Shown: positions 35,875 to 45,686 of the stretch, in pieces
Numbering within the stretch: the first letter of the stretch is position 1
Layout: every line of letters begins with the position of its first letter
DNA from: Actinotalea sp. JY-7876
Lineage (GTDB): Bacteria > Actinomycetota > Actinomycetes > Actinomycetales > Cellulomonadaceae
NCBI RefSeq assembly: GCF_014042015.1
Contig: NZ_CP059493.1
Coordinates: 1,984,001-2,048,000 of the forward strand
Length of the DNA stretch: 64,000 nucleotides
Direction: 5' to 3'
Position numbers and translations under genes: made by a program
Notes under the pieces: generated by a model
Told to the model about the DNA's origin: nothing
Databases searched by the model: none
The model's input: the letters and a program-made list of their open reading frames with translations, nothing else

Positions 35875-37598
35875 TGGCCATCATCTCGCGCAAGCAGTAC
35901 GTCGACCTGTTCGGCCCGACCACCGGCGACCGGGTCCACCTCGCGGACTCCAACCTCGTGATCCAGATCGAGAAGGACTACAACGAGGGCAACTACGGCG
36001 ACGAGGTCGTCTACGGCGGCGGCAAGACCGCGCGCGACGGCATGGCGGCGGACCCGCAGGTCACCAGCGCCACGGGCGGCCTGGACCTGGTCATCACGAA
36101 CGTCATCGTGCTCGACCCGATCCTCGGCGTCGTCAAGGGCGACATCGGGATCAAGGACGGCAAGATCGTCGGGATCGGCAAGTCCGGGAACCCGCACGTG
36201 CAGCGCGGGGTCGACCCGCGGCTCGTCGTGGGCGCGGTCACGGAGGTCATCGCCGGCGAGCACCTCATCGCCACGGCGGGCGGCATCGACAGCCACGTCC
36301 ACTACATCTCGCCGCAGCAGGGGCACGCGGCCCTGTCCAACGGCATCACCACCCTCTTCGGCGGGGGCACCGGCCCGACGGACGCGACGAACGGCGTGAC
36401 CACCACGCCCGGCGCCTGGCACCTGCACCGGATGCTCCAGGCGGCCGAGGACATGCCGGTCAACATGGGCTTCCACGGCAAGGGCAACGGCTCGCTGCCC
36501 GGCCCGCTCATCGAGCAGATCCGGGCGGGGGCGTCCTCGCTCAAGGTCCACGAGGACTGGGGCGCCACCCCGGCGGCCCTGGACAACGCCCTGACGGTCG
36601 CGGACGAGTTCGACGTCCAGCTCTCCGTGCACACCGACAGCCTCAACGAGTCGGGGTACGTGGAGGACACGCTGTCGGCGATCAACGGCCGGACGATCCA
36701 CACGTACCACACCGAGGGAGCGGGCGGCGGGCACGCGCCGGACATCATGAAGGCGGCCAGCCACCCCAACGTGCTGCCGTCCTCGACCAACCCGACCCTG
36801 CCGTACACGGTCAACTCGGTCGACGAGCTGCTCGACATGGTCATGGTCTGCCACCACCTGTCGCACGACATCCCGGAGGACGTCGCCTTCGCGGACTCGC
36901 GCGTGCGCGCCGAGACGATCTCCGCGGAGACCGTGCTGCACGACGAGGGCGTCCTGTCGATGTTCTCCTCGGACTCGCAGGCCATGGGGCGCATCGGGGA
37001 GTCGTTCATGCGCGCCTTCCAGACGGCGCACCACAACAAGGACAAGCGCGGGTCGCTGCCGGAGGACTCCGCGGCGAACGACAACTTCCGGGTCCTGCGC
37101 TACCTGGCGAAGATGACGATCAACCCGGCCATCACGCAGGGGGTCTCCGACTACATCGGCTCCCTCGAGGACGGCAAGATCGCCGACATCGTCCTGTGGT
37201 CGGTGAGCGGGTTCGCCGCCAAGCCCAAGATGGTCATCAAGGGCGGCCTCATCAACTGGGCGCTCATGGGCGAGCCGAACTCCTCGCTCCCCACCCCGCA
37301 GCCGGTCTTCTACCGGCCGATGTTCGGGGCGTGGGGCAAGGCGACGCAGGCGACCCGCGTGTCGTTCATGTCGCAGGCAGCCATCGACCTCGGCGTCCCC
37401 GAGCGGCTGGGCCTGGAGAGCCAGGTGCTGCCCGTGCGGCGGTGCCGCGGGATCGGCAAGGCGCACATGGTGCGCAACGACCGCACGCCCGTGATCGACG
37501 TCGACCCGGAGACCTACAAGGTCACCTACGACGGGACGCCGGCGCACATCGAACCCGCCCAGTCGCTGCCGATGACCCAGCTCTTCTTCCTGGCCTAG
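35874..37598 (+). CDS. ureC: Urease alpha (catalytic) subunit
   Basis: 574 residues with an intact dinickel site. H141 and H143 are in DSHVHYIS, the carbamylated lysine is K224 in [10 protein letters not shown]253 and H279 complete the histidine ligands, and D367 is in SSDSQAMGR. The mobile-flap pair C326-H327 is present. All positions are shifted by seven from the Klebsiella enzyme. It should be fully active once nickel is inserted by UreDFG. Confidence 0.98.
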   Translation: MAIISRKQYVDLFGPTTGDRVHLADSNLVIQIEKDYNEGNYGDEVVYGGGKTARDGMAADPQVTSATGGLDLVITNVIVLDPILGVVKGDIGIKDGKIVGIGKSGNPHVQRGVDPRLVVGAVTEVIAGEHLIATAGGIDSHVHYISPQQGHAALSNGITTLFGGGTGPTDATNGVTTTPGAWHLHRMLQAAEDMPVNMGFHGKGNGSLPGPLIEQIRAGASSLKVHEDWGATPAALDNALTVADEFDVQLSVHTDSLNESGYVEDTLSAINGRTIHTYHTEGAGGGHAPDIMKAASHPNVLPSSTNPTLPYTVNSVDELLDMVMVCHHLSHDIPEDVAFADSRVRAETISAETVLHDEGVLSMFSSDSQAMGRIGESFMRAFQTAHHNKDKRGSLPEDSAANDNFRVLRYLAKMTINPAITQGVSDYIGSLEDGKIADIVLWSVSGFAAKPKMVIKGGLINWALMGEPNSSLPTPQPVFYRPMFGAWGKATQATRVSFMSQAAIDLGVPERLGLESQVLPVRRCRGIGKAHMVRNDRTPVIDVDPETYKVTYDGTPAHIEPAQSLPMTQLFFLA

Positions 37599-37604
37599 GC
37601 AGCC

Positions 37605-38297
37605 ATGAGCACCGACCCGCTCGGCCTCCTGGTCAGCCTCCAGCTCTCGGACTCCGCGTTCCCGAGCGGCTTCTACACGATGTCGCACGGGCTCGAGGGG
37701 TTCAGCCAGGCGAAGCTGGTCAGCCAGGGCGGTGTCGGTGCCCTGCTGGAGGACCTGCTGGTCCACTCTGTGGGGCCCGGCGACGCGACGGCCCTGGCAC
37801 GCGCCCACGACGCCGCGGCCGCCGGCGACTGGGAGGGCGTGCGGGTGGTCGACCGGACGCTCTACGCGTCGAAGCTCAACGGCGAGATGCGCCGCGCATC
37901 GGTGCGCAGCGGGCACCAGCTCACCGACGTCGCACGGGAGGCGCTCGGCGGGCCGGAGCTGGACGAGTGGGCCCGGGGGCTCGCGGCCAAGGAGTCCCCG
38001 GGCTGCCAGCCCGTCGCCACGGCCGTCGCGTACGCGGCGGCCGGGGTGGGGGCCGAGCAGGCGGTCGTGTGCGACATGTCGGCGTTCGCCGTGAGCTTCC
38101 TCGGCGCCGCGCTGCGCCTGCGCCTGGCCGACCACCGGCAGGTCCAGGTGATGCTCCACGCCGTCGGACCGGTGATCGCGGCGCAGGCCGCCGCCGCGGT
38201 CGACCGGCCGCTGGAGGACCTCGGCGGGTGCGTCCCGATGGCCGACGTCATGTCCGCCCAGCACGAGCGCGCCGACGCCCGGCTCTTCGCGAGCTGA
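37605..38297 (+). CDS. ureF: Urease accessory protein UreF
   Basis: 230 residues, all-helical. LQLSDSAFPSGFYTMSHGLE is the conserved opening; the C-terminal part carries the LEDLGGCVPMADV region. UreF acts in the UreD-UreF-UreG complex, gating GTP hydrolysis and nickel transfer. It begins 6 bp after ureC. In many operons ureE lies between ureC and ureF; here nothing does. Confidence 0.93.
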   Translation: MSTDPLGLLVSLQLSDSAFPSGFYTMSHGLEGFSQAKLVSQGGVGALLEDLLVHSVGPGDATALARAHDAAAAGDWEGVRVVDRTLYASKLNGEMRRASVRSGHQLTDVAREALGGPELDEWARGLAAKESPGCQPVATAVAYAAAGVGAEQAVVCDMSAFAVSFLGAALRLRLADHRQVQVMLHAVGPVIAAQAAAAVDRPLEDLGGCVPMADVMSAQHERADARLFAS

Positions 38298-38336
38298 GCG
38301 GGCGCACCACCACGACGGATCGAACGAAGGAGACCC

Positions 38337-38969
38337 ATGAGCGAGAACGTGCTGAGGATCGGGATCGGCGGCCCCGTCGGCTCCGGCAAGACGGCGCTGG
38401 CCGAGGCGCTGGTCCCCCGGCTCCTGGCCGCCGGGCGGCAACCGGCGGTCATCACCAACGACATCTACACCCAGGAGGACGCGCAGCACGTGCGGCGTGA
38501 GCTCGCGGGGGTCCTCGACCCGGCCCGCGTGGTGGGCGTGGAGACCGGCGCGTGCCCGCACACCGCTGTCCGGGACGACCCGACGATGAACCTCGCGGCC
38601 GGCGCCGAGATGCTGGAGCGGTTCCCGGACGTCGACACGCTCCTCTACGAGTCCGGTGGCGACAACCTGACCCTGACCTTCTCCCCCGCCCTCGCGGACG
38701 TCTTCGTCTTCGTGCTGGACACCTCGGAGGGCGAGAAGATGCCGCGCAAGCGTGGCCCCGGCATCACCGACTCGGACATCCTGGTGATCAACAAGGTCGA
38801 CATCGCGCAGTACGTCCGCACGAACCTCGACGTCATGGAGTCCGACGCCCTGCGCGTGCGCAGCGGCAAGCCGGTGGTGCTCACCAACGCACTGACGGGC
38901 GACGGCCTCGAGCGGCTCCAGGACGAGATCATGGCGGTCTGGCACGGCCGCAGGTCCGCGCTGGTCTGA
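38337..38969 (+). CDS. ureG: Urease accessory GTPase UreG
   Basis: 210 residues. P-loop GPVGSGKT at 12-19; nickel-binding C73-P-H75 motif in ETGACPHTA; ESGGDNLT and INKVD (guanine specificity) present. The N terminus is short and has no His-rich stretch, so extra nickel storage is not in this protein. AAGGAGA lies 5 bases before the ATG. Powers nickel delivery to UreC. Confidence 0.96.
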   Translation: MSENVLRIGIGGPVGSGKTALAEALVPRLLAAGRQPAVITNDIYTQEDAQHVRRELAGVLDPARVVGVETGACPHTAVRDDPTMNLAAGAEMLERFPDVDTLLYESGGDNLTLTFSPALADVFVFVLDTSEGEKMPRKRGPGITDSDILVINKVDIAQYVRTNLDVMESDALRVRSGKPVVLTNALTGDGLERLQDEIMAVWHGRRSALV

Positions 38970-39982
38970 TGGCCACCGAGACGCTGGTGCCGGCCCCGCC
39001 CGCCGTGCCCGCCCCGCCGGCCCAGGCCCCCGTGCGCCCGTACGGCGGGCACCGGGTCCAGCCGGGGCACTACGAGCCCCGGCGGGTGCCGCCGGAGGTC
39101 GCGCGGTACGCCGGCGTGCTCGACACGCTGGCCGTCGGGAGCCCCGGCAAGGTCGGCGTGCTGCAGCTGGGGTTCGCGCTGGGCGCCCACGGGACGGAGC
39201 TGGTGGAGCACTACCAGAAGTCGCCGCTGCAGATCATGCACCCGCTCTACTACGACCCGCAGCGGCCGGACATGCCCTACACCTACCTGATGTCGACCGG
39301 TGCGGGGATCCTCCAGGGCGACCGCCTGCGGACCGACCTCACCTTCGGCGCGGGCACGTCCGCGCACGTCACGACGTCGGCCTACACCAAGGTGCTCAAG
39401 ATGGAGCACGACTACGCCGTGGCCCAGGTGAACCTCGACGTGGGGCCCGACGCCTACGTCGAGTACCTGCCGGACCCGGCCATCCTGTTCACCGACGCCA
39501 GGCTCTACCAGCGCACAGCCGTGACGGTGGCGGAGTCGGCGACGCTCCTCGCCGGGGAGACCGTCGTCGCGGGGCGGCTGGGCCGCGGCGAGCGCCACCG
39601 GTACACCGTCCTGGCGTCGGACTTCGAGGCCCGTCGGCCGGACGGCACCCTCCTCGCGCTCGACCGCGTCCGCCTGGCCCCGGTCGCCGGCGCGTCGGGC
39701 GGGCCCGCGGTCATGGGCGGCCACGACGTGCTCTCGATGCTCTACGTGCTCACCCGCCGGGCGCCGGCCGCGGAGCTGAGCGACCTTCTGCACGACGAGC
39801 TCGCCGCGACGTTCGCCGGCGCGCTGCGCCTCGGGGTCAGCACGCTGCCCGACGACTCCGGGGTCTGGGTGCGGATGCTCGGGGACGAGACCAGGACGGT
39901 CACTCTCGCGGCGACCGCCGCCTGGCGCGCCCTGCGCCTGCACCTCACCGGGCTGCCTGCGCCCACGGTCCGCAAGACCTGA
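38969..39982 (+). CDS. ureD: Urease accessory protein UreD (UreH)
   Basis: 337 residues. A 35-residue proline-rich leader precedes the conserved core, with the family motif LMSTGAGILQGDRL (about 109-122) and TTSAYTKVLKM, as in UreD scaffolds that dock on urease and provide the nickel tunnel. The start overlaps the ureG stop as TGATG. The frame continues to a stop at 39982 in a single block. Confidence 0.92.
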   Translation: MATETLVPAPPAVPAPPAQAPVRPYGGHRVQPGHYEPRRVPPEVARYAGVLDTLAVGSPGKVGVLQLGFALGAHGTELVEHYQKSPLQIMHPLYYDPQRPDMPYTYLMSTGAGILQGDRLRTDLTFGAGTSAHVTTSAYTKVLKMEHDYAVAQVNLDVGPDAYVEYLPDPAILFTDARLYQRTAVTVAESATLLAGETVVAGRLGRGERHRYTVLASDFEARRPDGTLLALDRVRLAPVAGASGGPAVMGGHDVLSMLYVLTRRAPAAELSDLLHDELAATFAGALRLGVSTLPDDSGVWVRMLGDETRTVTLAATAAWRALRLHLTGLPAPTVRKT

Positions 39983-40019
39983 CGAGGGCGGCCGCGCGGC
40001 GGCCGCCGAGGAGGACGGC

Positions 40020-40955
40020 ATGGCATCGACAGGAGCAACGGCGCAAGCGCCCGGTACCGGCACCGCACTGACCGGGCGGGCCTTCGCCCACGGACTGTCC
40101 CAGATCTTCTTCCAGGCGAACGTCTGGACGGGTCTGCTCATCCTGGCGGCGTTCGTCGTCGCCGACGTGCGCATGGCCGTCCTCGTGGTGATCGGCACCC
40201 TGGTCTCGACCGCGACGGGTGCGCTCATGGGCGCGCGCCGGCAGGACCTGCGGATCGGCATGCAGGGCTACAACGGGGCCCTGCTCGGCGCCGCGGTCTT
40301 CGCCGCGATGGGCGGCGCGCAGGCGTGGTCGTACGTGGCCACGGTGGTCGGCGCCGTCCTCTGCGCGCCGGTGATGTGGCTCTTCGTGCGGCTCTTCGCC
40401 ACGAGGCCGCTCGCGCGGTTCGACCTGCCGGCGACGACGGCACCGTTCTGCACGGTCGCGGGCGTGGTCTACGCCGTCACCATGAGCCTGCACGTGAGCT
40501 CGACGCCCCAGCACGTCCCGGACGAGGTCGGCCGGTCCTTCCTGCGGTCGCTGCTCACGAACGTCTCCGAGGTCGTGCTCGTCGAGAGCGTCTGGGCCGG
40601 GGCGCTCATCCTGCTCGGCCTCTTCATCGCCTCGTGGCGGGTCGGGGTGGCGGCGGTCCTCGGCAGCGTCGTCGGAAGCCTGTGCGCGCTCGCCCTGGGC
40701 GAGAGCAGCGAGACGATCGGGAGCGGCCTGGCGAACTACTCCGGCGTCCTGACCGCCATCGCGCTCGCCGTCGTCTTCCTGCGCAGCACCGTGGCGGCGT
40801 GGCTCTACGCGACCCTGGGCGCGGCGCTGACCGCCGTCCTGACCCTGCTCCTCACCGACGCCACGAGCGCACCGCACTACACGTGGCCCTACATCCTGAC
40901 CACCTGGGTCCTGCTGGTCGTCGCGGCCTTCGTGCCGGCGCTGCGCCGCACATGA
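40020..40955 (+). CDS. Urea transporter (UT family)
   Basis: 311 residues, about ten helices. Two inverted halves are visible: MQGYNGALLGAA in the first and GSGLANYSGVLTAIA in the second, with the urea-slot motif LPATTAPF. Forms a urea channel at the membrane and feeds the urease encoded just upstream. GGAGGA lies 5 bases before the ATG. 37 bp after ureD, so probably the last gene of the operon. Confidence 0.92.
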   Translation: MASTGATAQAPGTGTALTGRAFAHGLSQIFFQANVWTGLLILAAFVVADVRMAVLVVIGTLVSTATGALMGARRQDLRIGMQGYNGALLGAAVFAAMGGAQAWSYVATVVGAVLCAPVMWLFVRLFATRPLARFDLPATTAPFCTVAGVVYAVTMSLHVSSTPQHVPDEVGRSFLRSLLTNVSEVVLVESVWAGALILLGLFIASWRVGVAAVLGSVVGSLCALALGESSETIGSGLANYSGVLTAIALAVVFLRSTVAAWLYATLGAALTAVLTLLLTDATSAPHYTWPYILTTWVLLVVAAFVPALRRT

Positions 40956-40998
40956 GACGCGTGGTCGGCCGCCCGCCCCGTGGGAGCGAGGTGGGCGT

Positions 40999-41811
40999 GT
41001 GCAGATCACGATGAGCGACGTGCACGTGCGCGGCCGCCGCGCCGTGATGCTGGAGCTCGGCGGCCTGACCCTCACCACGGGCCAGGCCGTCCTCCTGGCG
41101 GGCGAGCCGGGGCAGGGCCTGACGGCGCTGGCCCTCGCCGCGACCGGGCGCCTGTCCCCCTTCGACGGCACCGTGACCCTCGTCGACGACGACGGCGCGA
41201 CGACCACCGACCCGGCCGAGCTGCGCCGGGTCACGGCGGTGGTCGACCTCCCCGGCGTCTCCGAGCCGGACGACGCCGTCCCGCTCGGCACGGTGGTCGC
41301 GGAGGACCTCGCGCTCGCCCGCGTGCCCGCGGGGCCCGGGGCCACCCGGCGCTGGCTCGCCGAGCACGACCTGAGCGACCGTGCCGGCCTGCGCGTCGAC
41401 GACATCCCCGGCGACCTGCGCACCGAGCTCCTCGCGACGCTGGCCGCCGAGCGGCCCGATGTCAGGTTCCTCGTGCTGACCATGCCCGAGCGCCACGGCG
41501 GCGAGCCGGCGCGGTGGTGGCAGCTCGCCCAGGAGCTCGCCGCGCTCGGCTACGGCGTCCTGGTGCAGTGCAGCCGCTCCTGCGCGCGGGACCTGGGCGC
41601 TGACGTGCCCCCGGCCCGGAGCGAGGCCGACGCGCCGGCCCCCGTCGAGGCGCTGCGCACGACGCCGCCCGCCGCGCCCGCGCGACCGCGCACCGGTGCG
41701 CCCGAGAGCACGGACCCGACCCAGCTGCTCGACGCCGCCGACGAGCCGGAGCCGGCGCCGCGCCGCCGTCGACGCGCAGGGCGCGCGACGCGGGACGGAC
41801 GGGAAGGGTGA
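40999..41811 (+). CDS. ABC-ATPase-like protein with lost Walker A lysine
   Basis: 270 residues. The N-terminal 190 follow the outline of an ABC nucleotide-binding domain, including a GEPGQGLT loop at 35-42. The invariant Walker A lysine is leucine (L41), no LSGGQ signature is present, and the Walker B position reads LVLTMPE instead of LLLDEP. The protein has no lysine at all. The last 80 residues are Pro/Ala-rich and end in an Arg-rich patch. Coupled to a YhgE/Pip gene by GTGA. ATP hydrolysis looks unlikely; a structural partner of the membrane protein is inferred. Confidence 0.7.
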   Translation: MQITMSDVHVRGRRAVMLELGGLTLTTGQAVLLAGEPGQGLTALALAATGRLSPFDGTVTLVDDDGATTTDPAELRRVTAVVDLPGVSEPDDAVPLGTVVAEDLALARVPAGPGATRRWLAEHDLSDRAGLRVDDIPGDLRTELLATLAAERPDVRFLVLTMPERHGGEPARWWQLAQELAALGYGVLVQCSRSCARDLGADVPPARSEADAPAPVEALRTTPPAAPARPRTGAPESTDPTQLLDAADEPEPAPRRRRRAGRATRDGREG

Positions 41812-43901
41812 CCGCCGTCCACCTGGCGATGTCGGAGCTCCGCCGCGTGTGGGCGGGGACGCTGCCACGCCTGGCCGTGCTGGCGATGATGATCATCCCC
41901 TCGCTCTACTCCGGCCTGTACCTCTTCGCCAACGAGGACCCCTACGGTCGTCTCGAGACGGTGCCGGCGGCGCTCGTCGTCCTGGACCGCGGCGCCACCA
42001 GCGAGAACGCGACCGACGGCACCTCGCGCGAGGTCGACTACGGCGAGCGCGTCGCCTCGCGCCTGCTCGACGGCGACGGCGGCTTCGGGTGGGTGCGGAC
42101 CTCGCAGTCCGACGCGGAGGCCGGCGTCCGGTCGGGCCGCTTCGACTCCGCCCTGATCATCGGCCCCACGTTCTCGCAGGACCTCGTCTCGTCGGCGCGC
42201 TTCCAGCCGCAGCAGGCGAGCCTGACCCTCCTGACCAACGACGCCAACAACTACCTCGCGACGACGATCGCGGACACGATCGTGGGCAAGGTCCGGGACT
42301 CCATCGCGGAGGAGGTCGGCACCGAGGCCGCCGACACCTTCCTGCGGGGCTTCGCCTCGATCCACACCAACCTCTCGAGCGCCGTGCAGGGCGCGCAGGA
42401 GCTCGAGTCGGGCGCCGCCCGCCTGTCCCAGGGCACGGTGGAGCTCGTCACGGGCACGGCCGAGCTCGCGACGGGCGCGCAGCAGACCGCGAGCGGCGCC
42501 GCGGAGCTGGCGGCCGGCGCCGACCGGCTCGCCGCGGGCGCGAGCACGCTGGCGTCGGGCGCGGGCACGCTGGCGGACGGGCTGGCGACGCTGCGCAGCC
42601 GGACCGCGGACCTCCCGGCCCAGACGGCCGCGCTCGCCGTCGGCGCCGGCGAGGTCGCGGGCGGTGCGGCCGAGGCGGCGCACGTCGGCCGAGAGGCGGT
42701 CACGACCACGCGCGAGGCCGTCGCCGCGCTCGACACGGCCCGCACGGACCTCGAGGCGGCGCTGGGGCCGCTCGTGGCCGAGGGGCGCCTGACCGAGGCG
42801 GAGGCGGCCGAGATCCGGGCGCTCCTCGAGGACTCCCGGGCGCCCGTGGCCTCGCTCGTGACGCAGGTCGAGGACGCCTCCGGCCGGCTGGACGAGCTGA
42901 GCGACGGCGCGGCCCAGGTCGCCACCGGCGCGCGCGAGCTCGCGGACGCGAGCCCGGCCCTCACGCAGGGCATCGCCACCGCGGCACAGGGAGGCCAGGA
43001 GGTGGCGGCGGGCGCGGCCGAGGTGAGCTCCGGGGCGGCCACCCTCGCGAGAGACCTGTGCACGCTGGCCGCCGGCACGACCCAGGTCTCGGACGGCGCC
43101 GCGCGGCTCGCGTCGTCGAGCGTGACGCTGCGCGACGGCACGTCCGAGCTCGGCTCCGGCGTCACGCAGCTGCGCGAGGGTCTGCAGCAGGGGCTCACCC
43201 GCATCCCGGACCTGGACCCTGACACCGAGCGCGAGACGGCGCGCACGATCGGCAACCCCGTCGAGGTGGTCAGCGACACGATGGCGCGGGCGGGCACCTA
43301 CGGCGCGGGGCTCGCACCGTTCTTCATGTCGCTGGCCACGTGGATCGGCGCCTACATGCTGTTCCTCCTCGTGCGCGGGCTGTCGTCGCGCGCGCTCTCC
43401 GCCGGCGCACCCGCGGCGTGGGCCGCGCTGGGCGGCTGGATCCCGCCGGCGCTGATCGGCGTCGGGCAGGTCGTGGTGATGTTCTCCCTGGTCGCGTTCG
43501 CGCTCGACATCCGACCCGTCCACCCGATCGGCACGCTCCTGCTGCTCCTGCTCGCCTCGGCGACCTTCGTCGCGGTGCTCCAGGCGCTGAACGTGTGGCT
43601 CGGAACCGTGGGACAGTTCCTCGGCCTCGTCCTCATGCTCGTCCAGCTGGTCACGGCCGGCGGGACGTTCCCCTGGCAGACCATCCCGGAGCCCCTGCGC
43701 TCGCTGCACCGGGTGTTGCCGATGTCGTACACGGTCGAAGGGCTGCGGCAGACGCTCTACGGCGGCGACCTGGGGACGGTCGCGCGGGACGTGGCCGTGC
43801 TCGTCGCGGTCCTCGTCGTGGCGCTGGGCGCGACGACGTACGCGGCCTACCGGCAGCGGGTGTGGAGCCCGGCGCGGCTCCAGCCGGAGCTCGTCCTGTA
43901 G
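41808..43901 (+). CDS. YhgE/Pip-family membrane protein
   Basis: 697 residues. A first helix (IIPSLYSGLYLF region) leads to a large extracellular part, and five helices follow near the C terminus (about 500-690). The extracellular middle (about 195-460) is a long run of 7-residue-like repeats of the type GAxxLAxGAxxL, probably a coiled coil. Family members serve as phage-infection or export-related proteins, with ABC-2-like C-terminal domains. Translation starts inside the stop of the ABC-like gene. Confidence 0.82.
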   Translation: MTAVHLAMSELRRVWAGTLPRLAVLAMMIIPSLYSGLYLFANEDPYGRLETVPAALVVLDRGATSENATDGTSREVDYGERVASRLLDGDGGFGWVRTSQSDAEAGVRSGRFDSALIIGPTFSQDLVSSARFQPQQASLTLLTNDANNYLATTIADTIVGKVRDSIAEEVGTEAADTFLRGFASIHTNLSSAVQGAQELESGAARLSQGTVELVTGTAELATGAQQTASGAAELAAGADRLAAGASTLASGAGTLADGLATLRSRTADLPAQTAALAVGAGEVAGGAAEAAHVGREAVTTTREAVAALDTARTDLEAALGPLVAEGRLTEAEAAEIRALLEDSRAPVASLVTQVEDASGRLDELSDGAAQVATGARELADASPALTQGIATAAQGGQEVAAGAAEVSSGAATLARDLCTLAAGTTQVSDGAARLASSSVTLRDGTSELGSGVTQLREGLQQGLTRIPDLDPDTERETARTIGNPVEVVSDTMARAGTYGAGLAPFFMSLATWIGAYMLFLLVRGLSSRALSAGAPAAWAALGGWIPPALIGVGQVVVMFSLVAFALDIRPVHPIGTLLLLLLASATFVAVLQALNVWLGTVGQFLGLVLMLVQLVTAGGTFPWQTIPEPLRSLHRVLPMSYTVEGLRQTLYGGDLGTVARDVAVLVAVLVVALGATTYAAYRQRVWSPARLQPELVL

Positions 43902-43910
43902 GCGGGCGGC

Positions 43911-44705
43911 CTAGGCCCCCAGCTCGCCGAGCTGCCCGGTCTCGCCCATCTCGGTCAGCGCCTCCGGTGACTCCGGGAGCACCTGGCCGCCGTCGACGAC
44001 GATGCCCTGGCCCGTGACGTAGCGCGCGCCGTCGGAGGCGAGGAAGGCCACCACCGCCCCGATGTCCGCCGGCTCGGCCAGGTAGCCGAGCGGGACCGAG
44101 CGGGACATCTGGTCGCGGTACTCCTGGCCGAGCGCCAGGAGCCCGGGGGTCAGGACGTTCCCGGGGAGCACGGCGTTCACGGTGATGCCCGCCGGGGCCA
44201 GCTCGATCGCGGCCGAGCGGACGAACCCCATCTGCGCGGCCTTGGTCGCCCCGTAGTGGGACCACCCCGGGTACCCGGTGACGTTGCCCGTGATCGAGCT
44301 CGTCACGACGACCCGCCCGCGCCCCGAGGCGGTGAGCGCCGGCACGGCGGCCTGGACCGCGTGGACGGTGCCCTTGACGTTGATGTCGAAGATCTCGTCG
44401 AGGTCGTCGTCGCTCATCGTGGCGATCCGGGCCTGCGGGTAGACGCCGGCGTTCGCGGCCAGCACGGACAGCCCGCCCAGCTCGGCCTCGACCCGGGCCA
44501 CGACGTCGCGGCACGCCCGCGCGTCGCGCACGTCCAGCACGTGCGCCGGGACGCCGCGCTCCCGCGCCTGGGCGCACTCCTCCTCGGTCAGGCCCGTGAC
44601 GGCGACGCGCGCACCCTGGGCGGCCAGGACGTCGGCGATCCCGCGGCCGATCCCGAGGGTCCCCCCGGTGACGAGCGCCGTCCGGCCCTCGAGCAGTGAC
44701 GTCAT
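43911..44705 (-). CDS. Short-chain dehydrogenase/reductase
   Basis: 264 residues, classical SDR. TGGTLGIGRG binds NAD(P); the catalytic Ser, Tyr and Lys are in SSITG and YGATK; NAG and PGNV follow. The aspartate/threonine pattern at the end of beta-2 is ambiguous for NADH or NADPH. FabG-like, substrate unknown. AGAGGA precedes ATG 44705. Convergent with the YhgE gene (9 bp apart). Confidence 0.88.
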   Translation of the reverse strand: MTSLLEGRTALVTGGTLGIGRGIADVLAAQGARVAVTGLTEEECAQARERGVPAHVLDVRDARACRDVVARVEAELGGLSVLAANAGVYPQARIATMSDDDLDEIFDINVKGTVHAVQAAVPALTASGRGRVVVTSSITGNVTGYPGWSHYGATKAAQMGFVRSAAIELAPAGITVNAVLPGNVLTPGLLALGQEYRDQMSRSVPLGYLAEPADIGAVVAFLASDGARYVTGQGIVVDGGQVLPESPEALTEMGETGQLGELGA

Positions 44706-44749
44706 CGTCGGTCCTCTCGTCGTGGGCCGCACGCAGCGCGCGCGGCGGG

Positions 44750-45127
44750 CTAGGCCTGGGCGCCCCAGCGGTACCCGAGGTAGGCGAGCGCGACGCAGAC
44801 CACGAGGACGCCCACCCCGTAGGCGAACGCGGTCCCGTAGCGCCGCTCCCGGATGAGCTGCACCGCCTCGTAGCTCGCGGTGCTGAACGTCGTGTAGCCC
44901 CCGAGGAAGCCGGTCCCGATCACCGCGCTCATCTCGGTGGACGCGATCCGGCTCACGACCAGCCCGGTCAGCGCCCCGAGCACGAGCGACCCCGTCATGT
45001 TGATGATCGCGGTCGGCCACGGGAACGCCGAGGTGGTCCGCGCCCGGATGGCGGCGTCGACCACGTAGCGCACGCCGGCGCCCAGGCCCCCGGCGAGGAC
45101 CAGCAGGACGAACGCGCCCGCGGTCAC
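44750..45127 (-). CDS. crcB: Fluoride ion channel FluC (second copy)
   Basis: 125 residues, four helices. GAGVRYVVD in helix 1, INMTGS in helix 2 and GTGFLGGYTTFST with the FluC phenylalanine box in helix 3. Exports fluoride as a dimer. Together with the upstream copy it probably makes an antiparallel heterodimer. Starts in the stop of its partner (GTGA). Confidence 0.92.
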   Translation of the reverse strand: MTAGAFVLLVLAGGLGAGVRYVVDAAIRARTTSAFPWPTAIINMTGSLVLGALTGLVVSRIASTEMSAVIGTGFLGGYTTFSTASYEAVQLIRERRYGTAFAYGVGVLVVCVALAYLGYRWGAQA

Positions 45128-45567
45128 GCGACACCCTCCCCGGTCCGGGTCGGCCCGCGCAGGCGGGCGCCCAGGGCGATGCCCGCGAACGTCGCCGCGG
45201 CCCCCAGGAGCACGGTGCCCAGGACGTACGCCGCGCCGAGGTCGAGGCGCGAGCGGTCGAGGAGCACCGCGGTGTCCGTGGCGAGCGAGCTGTACGTCGT
45301 CAGGCCGCCGCAGAACCCGGTGCCCAGGAGCAGCTTGAGCCGACTGACGACCGCCTCCCCCGGCGCGCGTCGCGCGAGGCCCTCGTACAGGAACCCCAGG
45401 AGGAACGCGCCCACGACGTTGACGAGCGTGATGACGACCGGGACCCCGTCGACGTCGGGCACGGCGAGGGACAGCCCCTCGCGGGCGGCGACGCCGAAGA
45501 ACCCGCCCAGCACGACCAGGCCGAACGACGCCGCACTGATCCGGGCGCGGCCCGGGGCGGCGTTCAC
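45124..45567 (-). CDS. crcB: Fluoride ion channel FluC (first copy)
   Basis: 147 residues, four helices. VARREGLSL-type helix 1, LVNVVGAFLLGF in helix 2 and GTGFCGGLTTYSSL in helix 3, where the usual phenylalanine-serine pair is tyrosine-serine. The differences from the second copy are the divergence expected of a heteromeric pair. GTG 45567 overlaps the stop of a 38-codon upstream frame. Confidence 0.9.
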   Translation of the reverse strand: MNAAPGRARISAASFGLVVLGGFFGVAAREGLSLAVPDVDGVPVVITLVNVVGAFLLGFLYEGLARRAPGEAVVSRLKLLLGTGFCGGLTTYSSLATDTAVLLDRSRLDLGAAYVLGTVLLGAAATFAGIALGARLRGPTRTGEGVA

Positions 45568-45680
45568 GGCGGCGTCACCGGGCCGCCCGCGCGCGCGGGC
45601 GCGCTCAGCCCTCGCCTGTTCAGCCCTCGCCCACTCACCGCGATGTCCAGCCGCTCGCGGAGCACGGCCCCCCTGCTCAT
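45564..45680 (-). CDS. Possible 38-residue leader protein upstream of the fluC pair
   Basis: An ATG at 45680 lies 6 bases after TACCGT, and the frame ends in the GTGA that starts fluC. The product is Arg-rich (RGLNRRGL) with no membrane helix or known domain. The promoter spacing and the coupling to fluC argue that it is translated. It may be a regulatory leader rather than a functional protein. Confidence 0.45.
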   Translation of the reverse strand: MSRGAVLRERLDIAVSGRGLNRRGLSAPARAGGPVTPP

Positions 45681-45686
45681 CTCCTG

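Noticed and set aside
35685-38945. Long open frame on the minus strand opposite the urease genes
   Set aside because: It is the mirror of the high-GC third codon positions of ureC, ureF and ureG. Its product is Arg/Val/Asp-rich without any domain, and ureC has a complete catalytic site on the plus strand.
42380-43180. Repetitive GC-rich sequence possibly indicating a minisatellite
   Set aside because: It codes for the GAxxLAxG-type coiled-coil repeats of the YhgE protein and stays in frame throughout.
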